Assembly: GCF_902364025.1 (NCBI RefSeq)
Contig: NZ_CABJCG010000008.1
Coordinates: 124,001-188,000, forward strand
Direction: 5' to 3'
Source: Enterocloster lavalensis
GTDB lineage: Bacteria; Bacillota; Clostridia; Lachnospirales; Lachnospiraceae
Length of the DNA: 64,000 nucleotides
Position numbers and translations under genes: made by a program. The notes beneath the pieces were generated by a model, which did not search any database, was not told the DNA's origin, and worked only from the letters and a program-made list of their open reading frames with translations. Shown here in pieces: positions 52,489 to 60,383 of this stretch; position 1 is the stretch's first letter; every line of letters starts with the position of its first letter.

Positions 52489-53051
52489 ACGCCGGCCACA
52501 TTCTTGATGCGTTGGAACAGATCGACGACCAATATATTCTCGAGGCAAGGGACAGAAACCCTCTGGCCCCTGTAAAAAAGTTTCTGAATCTGAAACACGC
52601 CCTGGTTCTTGCCGCGGTGATAACCGCCTTGCTGTCACTCTGCGGATTTGCCGCGTACAAATTTGGTTGGTTTGACCCGTGGCTGCAAAAGCCCTCCGCA
52701 AATCCCACCGAGACCGTCCGAAGCGCCATTGAAAGCCAAATCCACAAGGACTACACCTCCCGCGTGCACGTCCGCAAAATCATAATTGACGAAGATGAAA
52801 CGGCCCGCGTGGCAGCCATGTATACCGGCAGCGAACTGGCAAAAGAACGTGGCTGGACGGACGGATATCTTGCGGATCACTTTGTGGTTGTATGGGCTGA
52901 GTATGATGTTGTGTACGATCATACCAAAACCTTTCTGGACGATGGTTATACACAGCAGTATTTTTACCTGATCCGGGACGCGGAAAGCGGCCAATGGACC
53001 ATCGTCGACAACACATCGCCAAACACCGGAGCAGCCGCCCCGGACACATGA
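52485..53051 (+). CDS. Probable membrane anti-sigma partner
   Basis: A 188-residue protein with a cytoplasmic N-terminus (MNAGHILDALEQIDDQYILEARD), one membrane helix (HALVLAAVITALLSLCGFAAY) and an extracytoplasmic domain rich in Tyr/Asp. The N-terminal ILDALEQIDDQYI pattern is common in sigma-coupled membrane proteins of clostridia. The ATGA overlap with the sigma gene supports an anti-sigma or sensor role, but no named domain is recognised. Confidence 0.7.
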   Translation: MNAGHILDALEQIDDQYILEARDRNPLAPVKKFLNLKHALVLAAVITALLSLCGFAAYKFGWFDPWLQKPSANPTETVRSAIESQIHKDYTSRVHVRKIIIDEDETARVAAMYTGSELAKERGWTDGYLADHFVVVWAEYDVVYDHTKTFLDDGYTQQYFYLIRDAESGQWTIVDNTSPNTGAAAPDT

Positions 53052-53071
53052 AGCGGCACAGGATATTGGCC

Positions 53072-53275
53072 TTATTGTAATGGGTGGACTTGGCGTAGGT
53101 CCCCACAAACCCAATATGCAAAGGGAAGGTTCCGCCCCGTCATTTCCAGAGCCGAAATGGACATCACCATGATCCCCAAGCCGATTACCTGTCCAACACC
53201 CATGCTGAACAGATCCTTGCGCGTCAAAACCCGCTTTAAACTCTGCGTGGAATTTGCCGATTGCTCACTTGCCAT
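53072..53275 (-). pseudogene. N-terminal remnant of an APC-type amino acid permease
   Basis: The reading frame gives LTRKDLFSMGVGQVIGLGIMVM and ALEMTGRNLPFAY, the N-terminus of amino acid-polyamine-organocation permeases, and then ends after about 67 residues. Family proteins are 400-500 residues. A ribosome binding site (GGGGAGGT) and a palindrome still precede it. No continuation was found in another frame, so this is a truncated relic, probably left by a deletion. Confidence 0.65.
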
Positions 53276-53291
53276 ACCTCCCCTCCTGTTC

Positions 53292-53305
53292 GTTCGTGCA
53301 CGAAC
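53292..53305. promoter_or_regulatory. 14-bp perfect palindrome upstream of the permease remnant
   Basis: GTTCGTGCACGAAC is fully self-complementary and lies 16 bp upstream of the remnant's start. It resembles a repressor operator left behind when the gene was truncated. Confidence 0.45.
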
Positions 53306-53371
53306 ATTCCAATATGGATATCGGAGGTTGACATCCCGCAGGCCGCGCCAGCGGCCAATTTGCGTTCAAAC

Positions 53372-53413
53372 AAAAATACCGGTTCGCTGATCCTAAAAGG
53401 ATTTTTGAACCGG
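53372..53413 (-). terminator. Terminator of the WYL operon
   Basis: CCGGTTC (53379-53385) pairs with GAACCGG (53407-53413), with an inner ATCCT/AGGAT stem, and is followed on the minus strand by five U residues. It lies 36 bp after the small gene at 53450, so it closes the five-gene operon. Confidence 0.8.
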
Positions 53414-53449
53414 CATTTCCAATATTTCCTCAATATCTCCCCAATATTC

Positions 53450-53701
53450 TCAAAACGCCCTGTGCCCCAGCCGCAGTCCGTCCAGAAATGCCGCCTCGTA
53501 CACAGCCCTGCACTCCTCCGCCCCGCCTTCCACCAGGCTTTCAAACAGTCTCTCAAACTGATCCCGCGTGTCCGGGTCCAGGCTCCTGAGGATGGCCTCC
53601 TGCTCCTCATAATACCTGGCCCGCAGGCCGGGAAGCCGCTCCCCGATAATCTGATCCACCCGTTCCTCAATCATTTTCCCGAGCAGCTCCTGTACGCCCA
53701 T
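53450..53701 (-). CDS. Small helical hypothetical protein
   Basis: An 83-residue, charged, probably all-helical protein starting MGVQELLGKMIEERVDQIIGE and ending AAFLDGLRLGHRAF. The start at 53701 is supported by GGAGG six bases upstream. It is 37 bp after the ferredoxin-domain gene and before the terminator, so it belongs to the same operon. It faintly recalls small families ending in a DGxxLG-type motif, but I do not assign one. Confidence 0.6.
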   Translation of the reverse strand: MGVQELLGKMIEERVDQIIGERLPGLRARYYEEQEAILRSLDPDTRDQFERLFESLVEGGAEECRAVYEAAFLDGLRLGHRAF

Positions 53702-53738
53702 TCTCCGCCTCCCTCCAATCCGCGCAGGCAAATGCCGT

Positions 53739-54761
53739 TTACAGGTACTTTTTGAACTCCGCGGCCTTCTGCGCCAGCGCGTCCTTCACCTTCCGCTCGA
53801 AGCTGCCCAGGGCGCAGTTCACCACGTCGCAGGCCCTATCGGTAATATCGTCGCTCACGCTGTCCATGGAGCTCTTCAGATCGTTCACAAACTCCTTTGC
53901 CGCCGCTTCAAACCCTGAAAAATGCCATTGGTTCTTATATTTGGCTCTGCCGAACATACCCTCGCCCGCGTACACCTCGTCGTAATCAAAATCCATCCGG
54001 TCCACGTACCACCTGAGGCTGGTATACTCCCCGCGGCTCTTAAAATCCGCGATAATCCCGGACCCGGTGCTGTAATCGTCAAAATTCTTCACCAGCTTGG
54101 TCTCAAAGTCGCCATCCCCAGGCCTCACGTCGAACCTGCACCAGGACTCCGGCAGCTTAAACGCGGCCCCGCCCGCCTCCCGGGCCTGCCCGTAAATCTC
54201 CCGCAGGAAACGTTCCATGGACTGGTTGAACTGGTAATAGAAATTCCCCTCGGCCTCCTCGTAGGTATAATACGGCCTCAGCTTCTTCACCTTATACTCC
54301 ACAAACACCTTTTTGAGCATGGGCCGGTAGGCGGAAGGCAGATAGCACAGGTTCTCGAACTCAGCCCGGGCCGCGGACTTCGCCTGACTCTCCGAGCTGT
54401 AATCATTGCTGTACTGCTTAACGCTGAATGGCACCGGAATGTCATAATCCCCGGCCTTAAATTTCAGCTTCACCGGGTCTGCCTTGGAGATTTTCAACGT
54501 CTGCTTCCGTTCCTCCAGCTTTTTCAGCAACTCCTGAAGCCCCTCATTCCCCGGCTTCACGCCGGAGCCGGTCTCCACGATCTGAATCGCCTTCTGGGGA
54601 CATTCCTCCGCAATGCGCTTAAGCGCCGCCAAATCCTTGTCGGCCACGGCCTTGCCCGCCACCGGCACGGCATTTCCCTCCGCGTCCTCCACAAAATACG
54701 GGCTCTTGAAAATACACGCCCCGCAGCCATTACATGTTTTTGCCACCTGTAACTGTTTCAT
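53739..54761 (-). CDS. Ferredoxin-domain protein with long unknown C-terminus
   Basis: A 340-residue protein. Residues 1-60 form a single-cluster ferredoxin: CNGCGAC (Cys10, 13, 16) and the distal Cys54 in EECPQKAIQ, which would bind one [4Fe-4S]. The next ~280 residues are unlike ferredoxins: a helical linker, a beta-rich stretch with several Tyr/Phe (YYTYEEAEGNFYYQFN) and a helical C-terminus. GAGGAGAAG precedes the ATG. It is fourth in the WYL operon. The fusion suggests redox sensing or electron delivery coupled to the neighbouring proteins, but no known system matches. Confidence 0.75.
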   Translation of the reverse strand: MKQLQVAKTCNGCGACIFKSPYFVEDAEGNAVPVAGKAVADKDLAALKRIAEECPQKAIQIVETGSGVKPGNEGLQELLKKLEERKQTLKISKADPVKLKFKAGDYDIPVPFSVKQYSNDYSSESQAKSAARAEFENLCYLPSAYRPMLKKVFVEYKVKKLRPYYTYEEAEGNFYYQFNQSMERFLREIYGQAREAGGAAFKLPESWCRFDVRPGDGDFETKLVKNFDDYSTGSGIIADFKSRGEYTSLRWYVDRMDFDYDEVYAGEGMFGRAKYKNQWHFSGFEAAAKEFVNDLKSSMDSVSDDITDRACDVVNCALGSFERKVKDALAQKAAEFKKYL

Positions 54762-54795
54762 CTCACTTCTCCTCTTTTGTTTATGTTTTGATCTG

Positions 54796-55611
54796 TCAGG
54801 CGTCGTTCAGGACGCGCTGCATGTTCGCCAGGTACGCTTCCCCGGTCTCAATGGTCTCCAAAGCCACCTCCGCAACCGCGCCCTCCTGGGTGATCACCGG
54901 CACGTTCATAACGTCCGAGAGCGCCGCCGCGAAATTGACGCAGGTCATCAGCACCCCTTTGTCGGTCTCCGAGTAATTCCTCACATTGTAGCCGTTCCGC
55001 TCAATGGTCTCCTTCGTGGTCTCAATGGACTTTAAAAACAGGACGTACAGCCCGGTCAAAAGCTTTGCGATCCGGTCCGCCCTGGCGATCACCGCATCAC
55101 AGGCCGCGCACACGGATTCCGCCTGGGAGTAGATCACCTCCGCCTGGCTCAACTGATTGCGGGCGGCGGAGAGATTACGCTCAGAGTCCTTGATGGCCAT
55201 ACCGCCCAGCCCCTTCATCATCAGGCCGCAGACCAGTTCCTTGTCCGTAAACGCCTTCTTGGCCGATAGGGTCAGCGCCTGAAGCCCCGCCTGCCGCTCC
55301 TCGGAAATAGAGAGTGGCAGATTGACCGAATCCTCCGCGCCGCGCAGGTCGATCTTCTGAATCTGGCTGTAGACCTCCACAAATTTGGGGATCGCGTCCT
55401 CCATAACAGCCCGCTTCTTCCTGGCCACGTTCATCAGCCGTTTATCCGTAAATTCCGTCTTGGTTTTGACCAGCTGCCTGGCCTCCTCATTCTTCTCAAA
55501 CGCCTGGGCGTATTTTTTGAGAGCGCGGTCGTCCATCTTCGCGGACTTCACCAGGCGGCTGCCCTCCACCACGCTCGCACCGATTGCCGCTCCCATTAAT
55601 TCCAACAACAT
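54796..55611 (-). CDS. Helical hypothetical protein
   Basis: A 271-residue, mostly helical protein with no recognised domain. The N-terminus is hydrophobic and glycine-rich (MLLELMGAAIGASVVEG), followed by charged helices, a LTLSAKKAFTDKELVCGLMMKGLGG segment, and a long helix ending near LLTGLYVLFLKSIETT. It may associate with the membrane or form a bundle with the neighbouring glycine-zipper protein. A GGAGGGGA site sits before the ATG, 18 bp after the upstream stop. Confidence 0.65.
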   Translation of the reverse strand: MLLELMGAAIGASVVEGSRLVKSAKMDDRALKKYAQAFEKNEEARQLVKTKTEFTDKRLMNVARKKRAVMEDAIPKFVEVYSQIQKIDLRGAEDSVNLPLSISEERQAGLQALTLSAKKAFTDKELVCGLMMKGLGGMAIKDSERNLSAARNQLSQAEVIYSQAESVCAACDAVIARADRIAKLLTGLYVLFLKSIETTKETIERNGYNVRNYSETDKGVLMTCVNFAAALSDVMNVPVITQEGAVAEVALETIETGEAYLANMQRVLNDA

Positions 55612-55629
55612 TTTCCGTCCCCTCCGTCT

Positions 55630-57075
55630 TTAAAATTGCAGCACAAGGGCAGAATCCAGCTGCGCCTCATACTCCTCCACCGTTCCAAACCGCACGTTTC
55701 TGCCGAAAATCCGCAAAATCTCATCCAGCCCCTCTGCCACTCCCTTTGCCGAGTACACGCCCTCGCAGGCGCTCTCCATGATCCTGTCAAATCCCTCTGC
55801 AAAGGTCTCGTCCCACCTGCCGAACTCCTCGGCGCAGATGGCTTTAAACTTCTCCCGCTGACGCTCCATCTCCGCCAGCGCCTCTGTCCGTATCATGGCC
55901 AGCTCCCGCTCCTTCTTCCTGTAGTCGTCCAAATGCTTCGCCGTCTCCCTGATGTCCTTAACCGCAGAGCTGACCAGTATAATCCCGCTGCACGCGGCGG
56001 TGGTGATCACCGTGCCCAGCACCTTTCCGATCACTTTACCCGCGGCGGCCCCCACCAGACCTCCGGACGCCAGCCCCAGGAACGTGCCGATCTCGCTGCC
56101 GATCTCCCCACCGATCATACCGGCCACCATCATCGTGCCCTTCTCCCCGATCTCCGCGACAAACTCCCGGCCGTCGATCTCGCCGTTCAAATACCGCTCA
56201 GCCGAGTCCGCGACAATCAGCGCCACCGCGGTGATCTGGCCGATCTGGCCCGAGGAAGCGATCTTCTGAAACAGCGGATTTTCGCTGTTAGCCATCATGA
56301 AATTTGCCTGATCAACGATCAGACGCCTGGTGCCTCCCACCACCGCGGTTCCCACCGTGTACTTCGCCATGTCCCCGGCCGCCTCCCCCAGGGACTTCTC
56401 CCCGGACGCCACCTTACACATCTGGCTGACAGCTTCCACGGTGAGGGGGATGAGAGCGCCGGTGAGGGCTTCGGTGGCGCCGGTGGCAAACTCGGTCCCC
56501 ATATTTTTAGCCGTGTGGAGCGCGATATCAGCGTTTACGTGGACCTCGGCGCCGATCTTACCTTTAACCAGCGCAATTTTCCCTTCCCTGCTCAGCTCAG
56601 AGTCCCGGTCCATCGCCATGGCCAGATCACTTTTTTCCTGCTTTTGGGCGTTAAAATGCTTCGAGGTTGCCCGAAAATTGGCATCCTGATTCGCAATTTC
56701 CTTCAAATCCCGGTCTGTCAAAAATGCGTTGGATTTTACCCTTCCGTGAAGCTCCTTCAACGATACAACGTGGTCCGCCTCCGCCGAGTGTGCGGCCCAG
56801 GCAGTGGAGTTGTTCTTCCCGTCAGCCGTTTTCATATGGAACTTATTTCGCGCCGCCTTTTCGGCAATATGCAGTTCTTTACCGGTCACCGGGTCCCGAT
56901 AGGTCCGTTTTCCGTTAAATACCTTTTCTTTATAAGCCGACTTGGCCTCATTTGAATCCCACAACTTTTTCCGGTTCTGCCCGTTATATTCCTGGGTAAT
57001 CCCCAAGTCCTCATTTGCCCCAATGACCATGGTCTCTGCCATTTCCACCGCCAAATGTTTTTTCTTCTCCTCCAC
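55630..57075 (-). CDS. HNH-like nuclease-domain protein with glycine-zipper membrane region
   Basis: A 481-residue protein. Residues ~60-150 resemble an HNH nuclease: TYRDPVTGKELH, then EADHVVSLKELHGRV (101-112 region) and NFRATSKHFNAQK, giving the D-H, N and H positions expected. Residues ~275-375 are hydrophobic with a GxxxG-rich stretch (MIGGEIGSEIGTFLG, GGLVGAAAGKVIGKVLG) typical of glycine zippers that insert in membranes. A charged helix (373-425) follows. GTG at 57075 lies 2 bp after the WYL stop with GGAGGGA upstream. This nuclease-plus-membrane layout suggests an effector, but that is inference. Confidence 0.7.
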   Translation of the reverse strand: MEEKKKHLAVEMAETMVIGANEDLGITQEYNGQNRKKLWDSNEAKSAYKEKVFNGKRTYRDPVTGKELHIAEKAARNKFHMKTADGKNNSTAWAAHSAEADHVVSLKELHGRVKSNAFLTDRDLKEIANQDANFRATSKHFNAQKQEKSDLAMAMDRDSELSREGKIALVKGKIGAEVHVNADIALHTAKNMGTEFATGATEALTGALIPLTVEAVSQMCKVASGEKSLGEAAGDMAKYTVGTAVVGGTRRLIVDQANFMMANSENPLFQKIASSGQIGQITAVALIVADSAERYLNGEIDGREFVAEIGEKGTMMVAGMIGGEIGSEIGTFLGLASGGLVGAAAGKVIGKVLGTVITTAACSGIILVSSAVKDIRETAKHLDDYRKKERELAMIRTEALAEMERQREKFKAICAEEFGRWDETFAEGFDRIMESACEGVYSAKGVAEGLDEILRIFGRNVRFGTVEEYEAQLDSALVLQF

Positions 57076-57077
57076 CT

Positions 57078-58034
57078 CTATCCCTCCAATACGTTCACAT
57101 ACCCGCCCTGGCTCCTCAGCCACATATCAATTCCATTTCCAAATACCTCTGCCTGGATCACCCACTTCCCGCCGTCCTCCGACAGAATTTTCGCGGTGGG
57201 AAGGCGGTCCAGAACGGCTTCCACCGACGGCCCGGAATACTCGAACTTCACGGTGCGCATGCGGCCGCCGTACATAAACTGGATCCGTTTACGGAACTCC
57301 CCCTCCTCGAACCGGTCCCGGTACGGGATCTTGAAATGCGCATCCGTCACCCGCAGACTCCTGATCCGGTCCAGGCGGTAAATGGTGGGAAATGGATCCT
57401 GCGCGTTGTCAAATTCCGTTTCCCTGTCGATATTCTGGATAAACGCCGCCAGATAAAAATAATATTCCGAAAACATCAGCGCCAGGGGCTGCAACACCCT
57501 GCGCACGGTTTCGCTGTTTTTGAGCTTCGCGTAGTCGATCTCGATCACACGGCACTCCCGGATCGCGTTCCCCAACTCCCACATCTTATCCATAAAAATG
57601 GTCCCGTGATGCGGTTCCACGTAGTGGAACTTTTCATTGGCGATCAGCTGACCCACCATTTTCCGCTTGTCCGGGGAAACGCAGTTGTCGATGAGCTTGT
57701 CCAGAATCCCCATCATTTCCGGCTTTGTGAGCGCCCGGCTGTCCAGCAGAATTTTGCTCACTGCCAGAATCTCCGCGTCGGTGAATTTCGTCTCCGGCCG
57801 TCGTTCCAAACGGTATCCCCGCTCCCGGCGATCGTAGACGACAGTGTTCTCCTCCCCGTTCAGCAGGCCCTGATCCGCCATAAATTCCTTGATGTCGTCC
57901 AAGTCCCGCTGGATACTCTTCTCGCTGACCCCGTATCTGACCGCCTCCTGCGCTTTGCTCACCACGGAACCGTCCATCAGACTGGCGTAGAGCTTCAGGA
58001 TACGCTGATTTTTGCTGCCGTTTTGTCTCTCCAT
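57078..58034 (-). CDS. WYL-domain transcription regulator
   Basis: A 318-residue regulator. The N-terminal helix-turn-helix has RILKLYASLMDGSVVSKAQEAVRYGVSEKSIQRDLDDI, the usual WYL-associated HTH. The WYL core follows (IEIDYAKLKNSETVRRVLQPLALMFSEYYFYLAAF). The C-terminal domain has VKFEYSGPSVEAVLDRLPTAKI. The start at 58034 (MERQN) has GGAGGTG upstream and is preferred over 58076. WYL regulators often sense ligands such as nucleotides and control defence or DNA-damage genes. It heads the operon and probably regulates itself through the palindromes at 58107-58125. Confidence 0.88.
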   Translation of the reverse strand: MERQNGSKNQRILKLYASLMDGSVVSKAQEAVRYGVSEKSIQRDLDDIKEFMADQGLLNGEENTVVYDRRERGYRLERRPETKFTDAEILAVSKILLDSRALTKPEMMGILDKLIDNCVSPDKRKMVGQLIANEKFHYVEPHHGTIFMDKMWELGNAIRECRVIEIDYAKLKNSETVRRVLQPLALMFSEYYFYLAAFIQNIDRETEFDNAQDPFPTIYRLDRIRSLRVTDAHFKIPYRDRFEEGEFRKRIQFMYGGRMRTVKFEYSGPSVEAVLDRLPTAKILSEDGGKWVIQAEVFGNGIDMWLRSQGGYVNVLEG

Positions 58035-58093
58035 CGTGGCGCACACCTCCCCCATTTTCCTGAATGTCCGCGTCATAGTGCTGTGTTTTATCC

Positions 58094-58125
58094 ATTATAG
58101 CATTTTGAATGGACACATTCTGTCC
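58094..58125 (-). promoter_or_regulatory. WYL operon -10 box and nested palindromes
   Basis: A minus-strand TATAAT lies at 58094-58099 with no good -35 at 17 bases. Where the -35 should be there are two overlapping palindromes: GAATG-tgtc-CATTC (58107-58120) and GGACA-gaatg-TGTCC (58111-58125 read on the minus strand). This looks like a regulated promoter with an operator over its -35 region. Confidence 0.65.
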
Positions 58126-58284
58126 TCATTACCTGTAAAATGCACTTTGGGCTCGATTCACTGATATTACAATCTTACTCCATATTCTTCCATATTTCTA
58201 CTATAAGTGACAAAATACGGAGGATTTTTGGTGGTTTAACGTAACGGAAATTTTGTTATACGGCGGTTGTCGGATGATAGCCGC

Positions 58285-58327
58285 AAAAAGGAAGCGGGCG
58301 AAAGGCTGAGGCAGCCTTGTCGTCCGC
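58285..58327 (-). terminator. Terminator of the SipW/TasA-type locus
   Basis: GCGGACGACAAGGCT and AGCCTTTCGCCCGC (58294-58327) form a long stem with few mismatches, followed on the minus strand by TTCCTTTTT. It lies about 115 bp after the last gene of the locus. The remaining gap 58126-58284 shows nothing clear. Confidence 0.7.
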
Positions 58328-58442
58328 TTTGGATTAGGTTAAAACTTATTTGGATTGGGTTGTACTGTGTTTGCCGTGGGAACCAGCATGTTACGCTAAA
58401 TCCCATTCAGTTCCCATCGAAACCGGCGTTGCCTCCCGAATC

Positions 58443-59819
58443 TCATGCGCCGCTGCCGGAAGTTCCGCTATTGTCAGTTCCTCCGCCGTTGTCGTCTGAG
58501 GTTCCGCTGTTGTCACTTCCTCCTCCGTTGCTGTCTGAGGTTCCGCTGTTATCAGTTTCTCCTCCATTGCCGCCGGAGGTTCCACTGTTGTCACTCCCTC
58601 CGCCATTGCCCTCTGCGGTTCCGCTGGTGCCGCTTTCGCCTCCTGTACCTCCGGAGGTTCCGCTATTATCAGTTCCGCCGCTGGTGCCACCTGAAGTTCC
58701 GCTGTTATCAGCTCCGCCGCTGGTGCCACCTGAAGTTCCGCTGTTATCAGCTCCGCCGCTGGTGCCGCCTGAGGTTCCGCTGTTGTCATTTTCGCCTCCC
58801 GTACTGCCGGAGGTCCCACCGTTATCGTTTTCGCCGCCTGTACCGCCGGAAGTTCCGTTGCCTTCAGTGTGATCCGGCGTACCTCCCGTGGAGCCGCTGT
58901 CGTCCGGCGTTTCGCCTGAGTCGCCGGTGGAGCCGTTCTGATCTGCCGGATCCGTTGTGCTTCCGCCGGAAATGTCTCCGGTTCCGCTTCCATCCGGGGA
59001 TTCTGTGGAGCCGTTTCCAGTTCCGTTATCTCCACTTTGATCGCTTCCGCCAGCCGTCTCGCCACCGGAACTGCTGTTTTCATCCTTCCCGGAACCGCCG
59101 TTCTGTCCGGCGCTGCCGGTATCCCCGCCAGTGGTGGAATCGCCCGTATCCGTGGACAAGCCGCCGTTTTCAGTTGGGTCGCCCGGCGTGCCGTCAGAGA
59201 TCGGGTCTTTCTCACCACCCGCATCTCCGCCTGCTTGCCCGGCATTTTCCGCTCCCGCCTCCGGGCCGCCAGCACCGCTTCCTCCGCCCGGCGCGGTTCC
59301 TGCTTCCACTTTTTCAGCCTCGGAGGGCGAGGCGGCCTCGGGAGCAGGTTCTTGAGTGTACTCGTAAACTGCAACAAACTGCAAATCTTGATACACTACA
59401 ATTTCTGTGGGATCCTTTATAACTTCCTCATCTAAAATCCATCCTAAAAATTTTCGGTAATATATTCCCGAATCATGATCATCATCTAGCGACAACACAG
59501 CAAACTGCCCGAACATAGGCACTGAATCCACCAGTTCTTGTTCTGGGCGTTCTGGCACCTCTGTAATATGCTGTCCCTCATAGACATGGCTTTCCCCAAG
59601 CACATCCTTCATATTATCGTCTAAAAATGTCACTGTAAATGCCTGGGCCACCTGCACAGTAATCGTTCCGGTAATGGTTGTAGAATATTTGGAAAATGTA
59701 ACTCCGGTCAGCCCCATACTTGCAATGCCGAAATACAAGAGCCAGACGTTAAGAGAATGCCGTCTTTTTCCGTTTGAATCCGCTGGTTTTTCGCTGCTGT
59801 TCCTAGAAAAAAACGCCAT
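58443..59819 (-). CDS. Secreted TasA/SipW-type protein with long Gly/Ser/Thr repeats
   Basis: A 458-residue exported protein. An N-terminal cytoplasmic stretch is followed by a membrane signal (LNVWLLYFGIASMGLTGVTF) and SKYSTTITGTITVQVAQAF, the pattern that follows SipW-type signal peptides. A short folded domain of about 110 residues contains FLGWILDEEVI. From residue ~175 to the end it is a low-complexity Gly/Ser/Thr/Asp/Asn tract with many SGTSGGTSGGADN-like units. A GGGAGG site sits 8 bp before the ATG. It may be a surface or matrix protein with a flexible stalk. Confidence 0.78.
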   Translation of the reverse strand: MAFFSRNSSEKPADSNGKRRHSLNVWLLYFGIASMGLTGVTFSKYSTTITGTITVQVAQAFTVTFLDDNMKDVLGESHVYEGQHITEVPERPEQELVDSVPMFGQFAVLSLDDDHDSGIYYRKFLGWILDEEVIKDPTEIVVYQDLQFVAVYEYTQEPAPEAASPSEAEKVEAGTAPGGGSGAGGPEAGAENAGQAGGDAGGEKDPISDGTPGDPTENGGLSTDTGDSTTGGDTGSAGQNGGSGKDENSSSGGETAGGSDQSGDNGTGNGSTESPDGSGTGDISGGSTTDPADQNGSTGDSGETPDDSGSTGGTPDHTEGNGTSGGTGGENDNGGTSGSTGGENDNSGTSGGTSGGADNSGTSGGTSGGADNSGTSGGTSGGTDNSGTSGGTGGESGTSGTAEGNGGGSDNSGTSGGNGGETDNSGTSDSNGGGSDNSGTSDDNGGGTDNSGTSGSGA

Positions 59820-59869
59820 CCTCCTTTCCTCCCTTCATACCCATTCTTTCACAAATATTCCAAACGCCG

Positions 59870-60376
59870 TCAGCCCGCCAGTTCCCGTTTCCGCAAATGG
59901 GGCGCTTCCACCAGGAGCATCAGCGCCACAACCATTACCAACATTCCCAGCGACGATTTGAGGAACAGAATCAGATTCCCCAAACGCGGAATGACCAGGC
60001 GGACGCTTCCATAAATATTATCCCGGTTGATCGTCACGCCGTCCGGCGCGTTATTGGCGTCGCCTTTTGTCTGAAAGGTTTCTCCATCTTTTTCCATAAC
60101 TCTGTGAGTGACAAATGTCCCCTGATCTCCGAAGGTCACAATCTCCCCCGGTGCGTAATCCGCCTGCTGGCGGATGATCAGGCTGTCCCCCGGCGAAAAT
60201 GCCGGTTCCATGCTGCCCGAAAGCACGGTCACCATGGAGTAGCCAAATAGTGAGGGAAGTTCTTCGTGATAGACAAAGCGCTTCACCAGCAGTATGCCGT
60301 TCATCAAGATCACTGCAACGAGAATTGCGGTAAGAAAACGCTGCAGCCAACGTCCGATTTGTTTCATATTGATCAT
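59870..60376 (-). CDS. SipW-type signal peptidase I (first of two)
   Basis: A 168-residue ER/SipW-type signal peptidase. The catalytic serine is in VLSGSMEPAF, the histidine of the Ser-His type in FVTHRVM, and the conserved aspartate in KGDANNAPDG. Membrane helices lie at the N-terminus (FLTAILVAVILMNGILLV) and C-terminus (SLGMLVMVVALMLLVE). SipW enzymes process TasA-like precursors. It lies between the repeat-rich protein and the DPT-repeat protein genes. The start may be ATG 60376 or ATG 60367. Confidence 0.9.
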   Translation of the reverse strand: MINMKQIGRWLQRFLTAILVAVILMNGILLVKRFVYHEELPSLFGYSMVTVLSGSMEPAFSPGDSLIIRQQADYAPGEIVTFGDQGTFVTHRVMEKDGETFQTKGDANNAPDGVTINRDNIYGSVRLVIPRLGNLILFLKSSLGMLVMVVALMLLVEAPHLRKRELAG

Positions 60377-60383
60377 GTCTCCT

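Noticed and set aside
58445..59422. 325-codon plus-strand frame rich in Arg/Cys/Phe
   Set aside because: It is the mirror of the Gly/Ser/Thr repeat region of the minus-strand SipW-locus protein; composition is implausible and no ribosome binding site is seen.
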